DNA of 7,091 bases, taken from assembly GCA_002433335.1 (NCBI GenBank), contig DJHY01000015.1:5045-12135 (forward strand). The letters are read 5' to 3'. The notes under the pieces are model-generated. The model did not search any database. It saw only the letters and a list, made by a program, of their open reading frames with translations, and was not told where the DNA came from. A program made the translations under genes and the position numbers. How positions within the stretch are numbered: position 1 is the stretch's first letter; each line of letters opens with the position of its first letter. Shown one piece after another: positions 1 to 5,930 of the stretch. The stretch is from Rhodospirillaceae bacterium UBA6608 (GTDB lineage: Bacteria; Pseudomonadota; Alphaproteobacteria; Rhodospirillales_A; Casp-alpha2).

Positions 1-1803
1 ATCGGCGGGCCCGACGCTTGGCGGGGCCGGGATCGATTCACCCTGGGCGAATTGGGATTCGGCACAGGCCTGAACGTCCTGGCGGCATGGGACAGTTGGC
101 GGCGCACCGCTCCGGCGGGGGCCCGTCTGCATATCGTCTCGGTCGAGGGCTTTCCCCTGTCGGTCGAGGACCTTGCCGAAGCCCATGCGGCCTTTCCCGA
201 GTTCGCGGCCTTGTCGGCGGAGTTGCGCCGGGCCTATCCGCGCCGGGTGCCGGGCTTTCACCGTCTGCGTCTGGATGGCGGGCGGGTCACGCTGACCCTT
301 TTGTTCGGGCCGGTCCTGTCGATGCTTGCGAGCCTGGAGGCATCGGTCGACGCCTGGTTCCTGGACGGGTTCGCGCCGTCGCGCAATCCGGAGATGTGGT
401 CCGACGCCGTGTTCCGCGAGATTGCCCGCCTCTGTGCGCCGGGGGCGCGGCTGGCGACCTTTTCCGCCGCCGGGGCGGTGCGTCGTGGCCTTGCCGCCGC
501 CGGATTCGCCATGGAAAAGCGCCCGGGTTTCGGCGGGAAGCGGGAATGTCTGGCCGGGCGATATGAGGGCGGGGAGGCACCGCCTCAGGCCGAACCCTGG
601 TTCGCAACGCCACCACCGGTGATGCCGGGCGCTCGGGTCGCGGTGATCGGCGGCGGGATCGCCGGGCGGGCGGCGGCGCGCTGCCTCGCTGATGAAGGCT
701 TCCGGCCGGTGCTGTTCGACGCGGGGGCGGGGGACGTCCAGCCGAACCGCGTGTTGGTCTCGCCGCGTTTGGCCGATCCGAACGATCCCTATGGCCGCTT
801 CATGGCGCAGGCGTTTCTGCATGCCGACCGCTGCGGCGGACTGCCCCCGGCTACGGGGGCCTTGCACCTACCGTCGGAACGGGAGAGCGCGCGCCTGTGT
901 GATTTCGCGGATCGCCTGGGCTGGGGCGACGACCTTGTCCGTCCTGTCGATGCAGCGGCGGCATCGTCGCTGGCCGGATTGCCTGTGACGCGGGGCGGGG
1001 TCTGGTATCCGATGGGCCGGTTCGCGGCCCCGTCGGATGTCGCAGTGGTCGAGATGCGGCGAGAGCAGGTTACGGGTTTGACGCCCGACGGGGCGGGGTG
1101 GGCCGTGCGGACGGCGGCAGGCCCGGAGGCTTATGACGCGGTGGTATTGGCGGCGGGCCCATGGTCGGCGGGGTTGGTCCCGGGCGGGTTGATCGGATTG
1201 CGTGGCAATCGGGGACAGTTATGTCATATGCCGCCGGTGGCCGGGTCGGCGCGGCTGCGCCTGCCGGTCAGCTTCGGCGGTCATGTGACGCCGCTGACGG
1301 GGATCGGCGACGGTGTCGGCCATGTCTTGGGCTCGTCCTATGAACGCTGGGACATGACCGCCCAAGATGCGGACTGGCGGGGCCTGCGCCAAGGTGATTT
1401 GGATTACGCCCTGGACGGGGTGGCGGCGGTGCTGCCGGATTGGGCCGAGGCCTGGCGGGGCGCGCCGCTACAAGGCTGGGCCGGATTGCGGGCGACGACG
1501 GCGGATCACGTCCCGATGGTCGGGCCCCTCGCTGATCGGGCGGCGTATGATACGGCTTATCGGGATCTGCACCATGGGCGGCGCGGCGCCTTGCCGTCGG
1601 CCCCCTACTTGAACAATGCCTTCATTCTGGCCGGGTTAGGATCGCGCGGATATCAGACGGCGTTCCTGGCGGCGGAATTGCTGGCCGCGACCCTATCCGG
1701 CGCGCCGCTGCCGGTGGACAGCGACGTCGCCCGCGCCCTGCATCCGGCGCGGATGCAGGTCAGGGCCTTGCGCCGTCCGCCGTCGCAGCGGGACGAGCGA
1801 TAA
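1..1803 (+). CDS. mnmC: MnmC, bifunctional tRNA 5-methylaminomethyl-2-thiouridine biosynthesis protein (5' end cut off)
   Basis: MnmC finishes the mnm5(s2)U modification at the wobble position of certain tRNAs in the cytoplasm. Its C-terminal FAD oxidoreductase domain removes the carboxymethyl group of cmnm5U, and its N-terminal domain methylates the product with S-adenosylmethionine. The frame is open from base 1, so the true start lies upstream. An internal TTG at 52 falls inside the SAM-binding motif and cannot be the real start. In window numbering, the SAM motif ELGFGTGLN is at residues 17-25, the methyltransferase signature WFLDGFAP at about 119-126, and a GFGGKREC block closes that domain near 180. 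The dinucleotide-binding VIGGGIAG motif is at 215-222, the ATTADHVPMVGPL block follows, and the LAGLGSRGYQTA segment lies near the end. The 600 visible residues against about 670 in E. coli imply roughly 40-60 missing. The usual GASGN-like FAD loop reads DVQPN here (residues 245-249). It ends 12 nt from the convergent argE stop. Confidence 0.95.
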   Translation: MGGPDAWRGRDRFTLGELGFGTGLNVLAAWDSWRRTAPAGARLHIVSVEGFPLSVEDLAEAHAAFPEFAALSAELRRAYPRRVPGFHRLRLDGGRVTLTLLFGPVLSMLASLEASVDAWFLDGFAPSRNPEMWSDAVFREIARLCAPGARLATFSAAGAVRRGLAAAGFAMEKRPGFGGKRECLAGRYEGGEAPPQAEPWFATPPPVMPGARVAVIGGGIAGRAAARCLADEGFRPVLFDAGAGDVQPNRVLVSPRLADPNDPYGRFMAQAFLHADRCGGLPPATGALHLPSERESARLCDFADRLGWGDDLVRPVDAAAASSLAGLPVTRGGVWYPMGRFAAPSDVAVVEMRREQVTGLTPDGAGWAVRTAAGPEAYDAVVLAAGPWSAGLVPGGLIGLRGNRGQLCHMPPVAGSARLRLPVSFGGHVTPLTGIGDGVGHVLGSSYERWDMTAQDADWRGLRQGDLDYALDGVAAVLPDWAEAWRGAPLQGWAGLRATTADHVPMVGPLADRAAYDTAYRDLHHGRRGALPSAPYLNNAFILAGLGSRGYQTAFLAAELLAATLSGAPLPVDSDVARALHPARMQVRALRRPPSQRDER

Positions 1804-1815
1804 GATGGGTCAGGA

Positions 1816-2976
1816 TTAGGACGCGCAGACCTTATCGGCCAGGCGGGCCATAAATTCCTCGCCCTTGGCGACTTGGTCCAGGGTGATGAATTCGTTGGGC
1901 TTGTGCGCTTCGTTGATCGAGCCGGGGCCGACGATCACGCTGGGCACGCCCGCCGTCTGCTGGAACAGGCCCGCCTCGGTGCCGAAGGCCACGGCGGCAT
2001 GGTCGTTGCGACCGGCCAATTGCTTGGCCAGGGTTACGACTTCGTCCGTCGGATCGGTGTTCAACGCCGGGATGCCCGACAGGGTTTCGACCGAGATGCC
2101 GGTTTCCGGCGATGCGGCCTGCATCTCTGCTTCCAGCTCGCGCACGTAAGCCATGATTTCGGCCTCCAGCACTTCCGCGTCGTGGGTCGGCAGGTGGCGG
2201 AATTCGAAATCCATACGGCAATGGCCGGGCACGATGTTCAACTGCTCGCCGCCCTTCATCACGCCGGTATGCACGGTGGTGTAGGCGACGTCGTACAACT
2301 CGTCGAACGGGCCTTCCTTGGCGATGCGTTCGGCCATGCCGCGCAGGAACACCGCCAGCTTGGCCGCATAGTCGACGGCATTCACACCCAGCGGCGTTAG
2401 CGACGAATGCGCTTCCTTGCCCTTGAACTGGGCGCGGAAGCTGCGCTTGCCCTTGTGCCCGACGCAGACCTGCATGCTGGTCGGCTCCCCGATGATGCCC
2501 ATGATCGGGCGGATCGGCTGTTCGTTCATCATCTTGATCAGCGAGCGCACGCCGATGCAGCCGACTTCCTCGTCATGGGAGAACGCCAGATGGATCGGGG
2601 TCGACAGGCCGCGCTTCAGGAATTCGGGCACGAAGGCCAGCGCGATGGCGATGAAGCTTTTCATGTCCGAGGTGCCGCGGCCATACAGCTTGCCGTCTTT
2701 TTCCGTCACCGTGAACGGATCGGTCGCCCAATCCTGACCGTCGACCGGCACGACGTCGGTATGGCCGGACAGCATGATCCCGCCCCGGTCCGTCGGGCCC
2801 AGGGTGGCGTACAGGTTCGCCTTAGTGCCCGTGGAATCGTGAACCAGGCGGCTTTCGACGCCATGGCCGTTCAAGTAGTCCTGAACGAAAGCCATGAGTT
2901 CCAGGTTGGAATAGTGGCTGGTGGTGTCGAAGCTGATGAGTTTTTCGATAAGCTGTCGGCTGCGGAGTTCGGTCAT
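1816..2976 (-). CDS. argE: Acetylornithine deacetylase (M20 family metallopeptidase)
   Basis: ArgE hydrolyses N2-acetyl-L-ornithine to ornithine and acetate in the cytosolic arginine pathway. The 386-residue length is normal for the family. The di-zinc M20 motifs are all visible: SGHTDVVP with His72 and Asp74, GRGTSDMK with Asp104 as bridging ligand, HDEEVGC with catalytic Glu136 and ligand Glu137, GEPT with Glu164, and EAHKPNE with His358. The dimerisation (lid) domain lies at about 170-285. The FGTEAGLFQ and VGPGSINEAHKPNEF blocks point to ArgE rather than DapE or a general M20 peptidase. The start is the ATG at 2976; an AGG sits 5 nt upstream, and the N-terminus aligns with the usual ELIEKLISFDTTS opening. 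A terminator-like hairpin and a TTGACA element lie just upstream, so it is probably transcribed separately from the MATE gene. No other arg gene is nearby. DapE or another amidohydrolase is a less likely alternative. Confidence 0.92.
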   Translation of the reverse strand: MTELRSRQLIEKLISFDTTSHYSNLELMAFVQDYLNGHGVESRLVHDSTGTKANLYATLGPTDRGGIMLSGHTDVVPVDGQDWATDPFTVTEKDGKLYGRGTSDMKSFIAIALAFVPEFLKRGLSTPIHLAFSHDEEVGCIGVRSLIKMMNEQPIRPIMGIIGEPTSMQVCVGHKGKRSFRAQFKGKEAHSSLTPLGVNAVDYAAKLAVFLRGMAERIAKEGPFDELYDVAYTTVHTGVMKGGEQLNIVPGHCRMDFEFRHLPTHDAEVLEAEIMAYVRELEAEMQAASPETGISVETLSGIPALNTDPTDEVVTLAKQLAGRNDHAAVAFGTEAGLFQQTAGVPSVIVGPGSINEAHKPNEFITLDQVAKGEEFMARLADKVCAS

Positions 2977-2983
2977 CTGAACC

Positions 2984-3013
2984 TGTATCTTTTGTCTGAT
3001 TTTCGACTGTCAA
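2984..3013 (-). promoter_or_regulatory. Candidate sigma-70-type promoter of argE, possibly giving a leaderless transcript
   Basis: On the - strand a perfect TTGACA (3013-3008) is followed after 18 nt by GATACA (2989-2984), which matches TATAAT only at its central ATA. Transcription would begin at about 2978-2976, at or next to the argE ATG, giving an mRNA with almost no leader. The -10 overlaps the AGG that would otherwise serve as ribosome binding site. A second option further upstream, TTGACC (3040-3035) with GATTTT (3017-3012), would leave a normal leader, but it lies inside the putative MATE terminator. Confidence 0.3.
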
Positions 3014-3045
3014 AATCGGCGCTTCCGCGCACAAGGTCAAGCGCC
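3012..3045 (-). terminator. Putative intrinsic terminator after the MATE transporter gene
   Basis: Read on the - strand, GGCGCTT (3045-3039) pairs perfectly with AAGCGCC (3024-3018) across a 14-nt loop and is followed by GATTTT (3017-3012). It lies 12 nt past the MATE stop codon and ahead of argE. The stem has 7 perfect pairs, possibly extended by a CC/GG pairing across a bulge. The U-tract has only four bases, so termination may be partial. Confidence 0.5.
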
Positions 3046-3057
3046 CAAAGGTGCGGG

Positions 3058-4434
3058 CTAGGGATGCGTGGGGGGACGGGCGTCCGGCGATTGCTCGGCG
3101 CCGACGCTGCGGGTCATTTTGGGCAGCATCGTCCCCATGGTCAGGCCGCGCAGGCCCAGGAACAGGGTGAACGTCGCCCATAGCCCATGGTTACCCCAGG
3201 TCTCGACGGCGAAGGGCAGGGCCACGGCATAGATCGCCAGGGAAATGGCCATGCCGTTGCGCATTTCGCGGGTCCAGGTGGCACCGATGTAAACGCCGTC
3301 GAACTGATAACTCCAGACCGCGATCATCGGCATGACCATCAACCAGGGCAGGTATTCATAAGCCGTTTGGCGGACTTCCGGCACGGTGCTCAGGGTGTCG
3401 ATGATCGCGACCCCGGCCAGCCAATAGGCGAACACGAACATAAGCGCGAAGATCAGGCTCCAGATCGTCGTCGCCTTGACCGCGCGGCGGAACAGGTTGC
3501 GGTCGCCGGCCCCGACGGCTTGCCCGGCCAGCGCCTCGGCGGCATTGGCGAAGCCGTCCAGGGCATAGGCGGCGAAGGCGGTGAACTGCAGCAGCAGGGC
3601 ATTGGCGGCCAGGATTTCGTCGCCCATCCGCGTCCCGGCGGAGGTGAAGATGACGAAGGCCGTCTGCAGCATCAGCGAGCGGAAGAAGATGTCGCCATTC
3701 ACGCTCAGCATGCGGCGCAGGCGCGAGGTGTCGCGGATGCGGTCCCACCGCCATTGCCCGCCCAGCTTGGCCAGGCGCGCCCCGGCCAGCTTGAAGCCCA
3801 GCAGCGCCGCGGCATATTCGGAAATGATGGTCGCATAGGCGACGCCATCGACCCCCCAATCCAGGCCCAGCACGAACCAGATATCGAGCACGGTGTTCAG
3901 GCCGTTCAGGAAGATTTGCGTGATCAGGGCCGCGCGGACGTTCTGCAACCCGAAGAACCATCCCAACAAGGCAAAGTTCAACAGGGCGGCAGGCGCGCCC
4001 CAGATGCGGATTTGGAAATAGCTTTCGGTCAGCGGCCAGACGGCCTCGCTCGCGCCCATCACCCATTGGGACAGAGACAGGATCGGCACCTGAAGGGCGA
4101 CCAGGATCAAGCCCAACCCGACCGATAGGATGCAGGCCCGCGCCAGCCAGGATCGGATCTGATCCGCGTCCCCGGCACCATAGGACTGCGCCGTTAGGCC
4201 GGTCGTTCCCATACGCAGGAAGTTCAGGGACGAATAGATCACGTTCATGATCACCGCGCCGATGGCGACCGCGCCCAGGTATTCCGGGCCCGGCAGGCGA
4301 CCGACCACCGCGGTATCGACCAAGCCCAGCAACGGCACCGTGACGTTGGTCGCGATGATCGGCAGCGTCAGGGTCCAGACGCGGCGGTTGAACGACCAAG
4401 CGTCCTGGGCACGGGGAATGGGGGAATCCGTCAT
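3058..4434 (-). CDS. MATE family efflux transporter, DinF-like
   Basis: This is a multidrug and toxic-compound extrusion (MATE) inner-membrane antiporter, which typically exports organic cations or metabolites in exchange for Na+ or H+. Its 458 residues fit the family's usual 440-480 with twelve transmembrane helices in two six-helix bundles. The first bundle begins with TLTLPIIATNVTVPLLGLVD at 21-40, followed by TAVVG; Asp40 is the acidic residue typical of helix 1. FLRMGTTGLTAQ at 72-83 is characteristic of the DinF branch rather than NorM. The second bundle begins near 235 with the DIFFRSLML segment, and GQAVGAGD is its equivalent of the AQSYGAGD motif. The start is the ATG at 4434, giving MTDSPIPRAQ; I see no clear Shine-Dalgarno sequence. 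The gene follows the cyclic-nucleotide-domain gene by 42 nt with no terminator between them, so co-transcription is plausible. The substrate cannot be read from the sequence. Confidence 0.92.
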   Translation of the reverse strand: MTDSPIPRAQDAWSFNRRVWTLTLPIIATNVTVPLLGLVDTAVVGRLPGPEYLGAVAIGAVIMNVIYSSLNFLRMGTTGLTAQSYGAGDADQIRSWLARACILSVGLGLILVALQVPILSLSQWVMGASEAVWPLTESYFQIRIWGAPAALLNFALLGWFFGLQNVRAALITQIFLNGLNTVLDIWFVLGLDWGVDGVAYATIISEYAAALLGFKLAGARLAKLGGQWRWDRIRDTSRLRRMLSVNGDIFFRSLMLQTAFVIFTSAGTRMGDEILAANALLLQFTAFAAYALDGFANAAEALAGQAVGAGDRNLFRRAVKATTIWSLIFALMFVFAYWLAGVAIIDTLSTVPEVRQTAYEYLPWLMVMPMIAVWSYQFDGVYIGATWTREMRNGMAISLAIYAVALPFAVETWGNHGLWATFTLFLGLRGLTMGTMLPKMTRSVGAEQSPDARPPTHP

Positions 4435-4476
4435 GAGGCGATTAAATGTGTCTGGGTTCTGGACGTGCGGCGGTGG

Positions 4477-4920
4477 TCAGCCGTTTGCGATCGGGCCTGG
4501 GTCGGCCCGAAGGTTGGTCGCCCGAAGCCGCCGGGCCAGATGCAGGAACAGGTCTTTGTAAAATCGGGCGGAGAAGGAATCGTCGGCGGTCAATTGGGCT
4601 TCGACAGCTTGGCGCGGGATGACCAGAACCGCGACGTCGCCGTCGGCGATCAGCGTGGCGCTGGCGCCCTGGCCATCGACAAAGGACATCTCGCCGACCA
4701 CGTCACCGGGGCCCAATGGGCCGACGAATTCGCTCAACTGTCCGCCGGCGAACACATGCGTCACGCGTAGCATGCCCTTGGCCACGACCATCAGGTTCGC
4801 GACCTTATCGCCCTGGTTGATCACGACATCGCCGCCTTCGAACGACAGATGTTCGGCGGATTGCATCAGGGTTTCGCGTTCGCTGGCGGTCAGGTTCCGG
4901 AATGAATGCTCCAGGGCCAT
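4477..4920 (-). CDS. Small stand-alone cyclic nucleotide-binding (Crp/Fnr-type) domain protein
   Basis: A 147-residue cytosolic protein made of a single cyclic-nucleotide-binding (cNMP/CAP effector) domain with no DNA-binding helix-turn-helix. The beta-roll is recognisable: FEGGDVVINQGDKVANLMVVAKGMLRV at 27-53, then PGDVVGEMSF at 71-80, where Gly76-Glu77 match the GE pair of the phosphate-binding cassette. A closing helix FSARFYKDLFLHLARRLR is at 116-133, after which only about 14 residues remain. In E. coli CRP the cassette continues GQ-ERSA with Arg82 contacting the cyclic phosphate. Here it reads GQGASA, so the arginine is replaced by Ala86 or a neighbour, and classical cAMP binding is doubtful. 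The start is the ATG at 4920, with AGGA (4931-4928) 7 nt upstream. It lies between the sulfur-transport pair and the MATE gene. Partner and ligand are unknown; it may act by protein-protein contact or as a degenerate sensor. Confidence 0.85.
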   Translation of the reverse strand: MALEHSFRNLTASERETLMQSAEHLSFEGGDVVINQGDKVANLMVVAKGMLRVTHVFAGGQLSEFVGPLGPGDVVGEMSFVDGQGASATLIADGDVAVLVIPRQAVEAQLTADDSFSARFYKDLFLHLARRLRATNLRADPGPIANG

Positions 4921-4973
4921 GCGGGCATCCTAGCCTTCGGGAAAAACAATCGATGTTGGACGTTAGCAGAAGT

Positions 4974-4999
4974 CCGGCGCGAAGGGTAACCCTTGCCGG
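4974..4999 (-). other. Hairpin just downstream of the second YeeE/YedE gene
   Basis: On the - strand, CCGGC-AAGGG, a 3-nt loop TTA, then CCCTT-(CGC bulge)-GCCGG fold into a two-part stem of ten pairs with a 3-nt bulge. It begins 8 nt after the stop codon at 5008. No U-tract follows, so it may be a Rho-linked stop or a 3'-end stabiliser rather than a classical intrinsic terminator. It would separate the sulfur-transport pair from the cyclic-nucleotide-domain gene. Confidence 0.4.
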
Positions 5000-5007
5000 A
5001 GGGGGCG

Positions 5008-5433
5008 CTACTTTCCGGCGGTCTTGCCGAAAACCCACATTCCCGCCGCCATCGCAGCGACGAAGATCGCGGCCTTGGCCTCGCCGGCGCCCAGGGCCGT
5101 CAGGGCCGGACCGGGGCAGAAGCCGACCAATCCCCAGCCGATGCCGAACAGGACAGAGCCCAGGATCAGACGCGGCGTCAGTGGCCCCGGGGCGGGGACG
5201 TGGCTGGTCCGATCAAGGACCGGTTGGGCCCGGCGACGGGCCAGCCAGTAGCCGGGAATCGATACGGCCAGGGCCCCGCCCAGGACGAAGGCCAGGGTCG
5301 GGTCCCAGGTGCCGCTGCCTATTGCTGCAAAGTCCAGAAAGCCCAGTACGCGGGCCGGGTCGACCATGCCGGACAAGATCAAACCCGCGCCGAACAACAG
5401 GCCGGATACCAAGCTGACGAGGATGCGCGGCAT
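5008..5433 (-). CDS. YeeE/YedE-type sulfur transport half-protein, CPGPAL half (DUF6691-like, PmpB-like)
   Basis: A 141-residue inner-membrane protein of about four transmembrane helices. It forms the second half of a YeeE/YedE (TsuA-type) transporter for sulfur-containing anions such as thiosulfate. Family signatures seen are [16 protein letters not shown] at 11-26 continuing ARVLGFLD to 34, [14 protein letters not shown] at 42-55, and [13 protein letters not shown] at 99-111 with Cys106, the residue expected to handle the sulfur substrate. A polar cytosolic linker ([13 protein letters not shown]) lies between the helix pairs. The start is the ATG at 5433, 4 nt after the stop of the upstream partner. 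The GAGG overlapping that TGA can serve as ribosome binding site, so translation is probably coupled. Homologues pair in this way in pmpAB-type clusters with persulfide-metabolism genes. The substrate (thiosulfate, polysulfide or sulfide-derived) is inferred from the family only. Confidence 0.87.
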   Translation of the reverse strand: MPRILVSLVSGLLFGAGLILSGMVDPARVLGFLDFAAIGSGTWDPTLAFVLGGALAVSIPGYWLARRRAQPVLDRTSHVPAPGPLTPRLILGSVLFGIGWGLVGFCPGPALTALGAGEAKAAIFVAAMAAGMWVFGKTAGK

Positions 5434-5437
5434 CGCC

Positions 5438-5863
5438 TCAGCCCCCCATCAGGTGGCGCGTGACGAAGACCGTCAGCGCGGCAATGGAAAGATACACGAG
5501 CGTCGCCACGATCGAGCGTTTGGAGCCACGCGCCATGCCGCAGACGCCGTGGCCGCTGGTGCAGCCGCTGCCCAAGCGCGAACCGAAGCCGACCAGAAGC
5601 CCGGCGGCGATCAACAACGGCCAGTCCGCCGCGATCTCGATCGTCAGGTGAGGGGCATTCAGCCACCAAGCGATCGCGCCGGCGCCGATCAGGCCGACGA
5701 GAAACGCGCCGCGCCAGGCAAAATTGCTCCGCTCGCAATCGACGGCCCCGCCGAAAATGGAACTGATGCCGGCGACCCGCCCGTTGAACAGGACCAGGAC
5801 GACAGCGGCAAGGCCGATCATGCCGCCACCGACAAGCGCCGAAATGGGATCGAAGGAAGACAT
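5438..5863 (-). CDS. YeeE/YedE-type sulfur transport half-protein, GCTSGHG half (PmpA-like)
   Basis: A 141-residue inner-membrane protein of about four transmembrane helices, the first half of a split YeeE/YedE sulfur transporter. [13 protein letters not shown] at 27-39 and the hallmark [17 protein letters not shown] at 98-114 are clear. Cys101 and Cys108 in that motif, plus Cys43, are the likely sulfur-contacting residues by analogy with thiosulfate transporters of this family. In full-length YeeE/YedE proteins the two halves are fused; here the second half is the next gene, 4 nt downstream, so the pair presumably forms one transporter. The start is the ATG at 5863, with AGGG ending 7 nt upstream. 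A perfect inverted repeat of the SqrR/BigR operator type lies 33 nt upstream of the start, which suggests repression lifted by persulfide or sulfide. The likely role is uptake or detoxification of reactive sulfur species. Confidence 0.9.
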   Translation of the reverse strand: MSSFDPISALVGGGMIGLAAVVLVLFNGRVAGISSIFGGAVDCERSNFAWRGAFLVGLIGAGAIAWWLNAPHLTIEIAADWPLLIAAGLLVGFGSRLGSGCTSGHGVCGMARGSKRSIVATLVYLSIAALTVFVTRHLMGG

Positions 5864-5896
5864 GGGAAAACCCTATACAGCAGTCAGGCTGCAAAC

Positions 5897-5916
5897 ACAT
5901 TCATTTTCATGAATGT
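5897..5916. promoter_or_regulatory. Putative ArsR-family (SqrR/BigR-type) persulfide-responsive operator
   Basis: A perfect inverted repeat: ACATTCAT, a 4-nt spacer (TTTC on +), then ATGAATGT. Inside it lies ATTC (5899-5902), exactly 8 nt, then GAAT (5911-5914), the ATTC-N8-GAAT arrangement reported for SqrR operators. The 20-nt AT-rich palindrome also resembles the BigR box. It stands in the 67-nt gap after the EamA stop, 33 nt before the start of the YeeE/YedE pair, where a bound repressor would block the promoter. I see no clean -10/-35 pair; TATAGG at 5877-5872 is the best -10 candidate but overlaps the ribosome binding site. The regulator gene is not in this window. Confidence 0.62.
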
Positions 5917-5930
5917 CATTTTTGTGGCGA

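Noticed and set aside
52..54. TTG at 52 as the start of mnmC
   Set aside because: It falls inside the conserved SAM-binding motif (GELGFGTGLN), and the frame is open to base 1, so the gene is cut by the window edge.
18..566. A 182-codon + strand frame overlapping the start of mnmC
   Set aside because: It is a frame-shifted shadow of mnmC with Arg/Gly/Pro-rich composition. The mnmC frame carries the SAM and FAD motifs.
2407..4128. Long open frames on the + strand (2407-3183 and 3187-4128) opposite argE and the MATE gene
   Set aside because: They are antisense shadows typical of high-GC codon use. Their translations are rich in Gln, Gly, Arg, His and Asp without recognisable domains, while the opposite strand encodes complete, well-conserved proteins.
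3356..4399. A 347-codon - strand frame within the MATE gene
   Set aside because: It is an out-of-frame shadow; the translation is rich in Arg, Gly and Pro with no membrane helices, whereas the MATE frame shows clear family motifs.
5897..5916. The palindrome as an intrinsic terminator of the EamA gene
   Set aside because: The stem is AT-rich and followed on the - strand by GTTTGCAGCC, not a U-run. Its exact symmetry and ATTC-N8-GAAT core fit an operator better.
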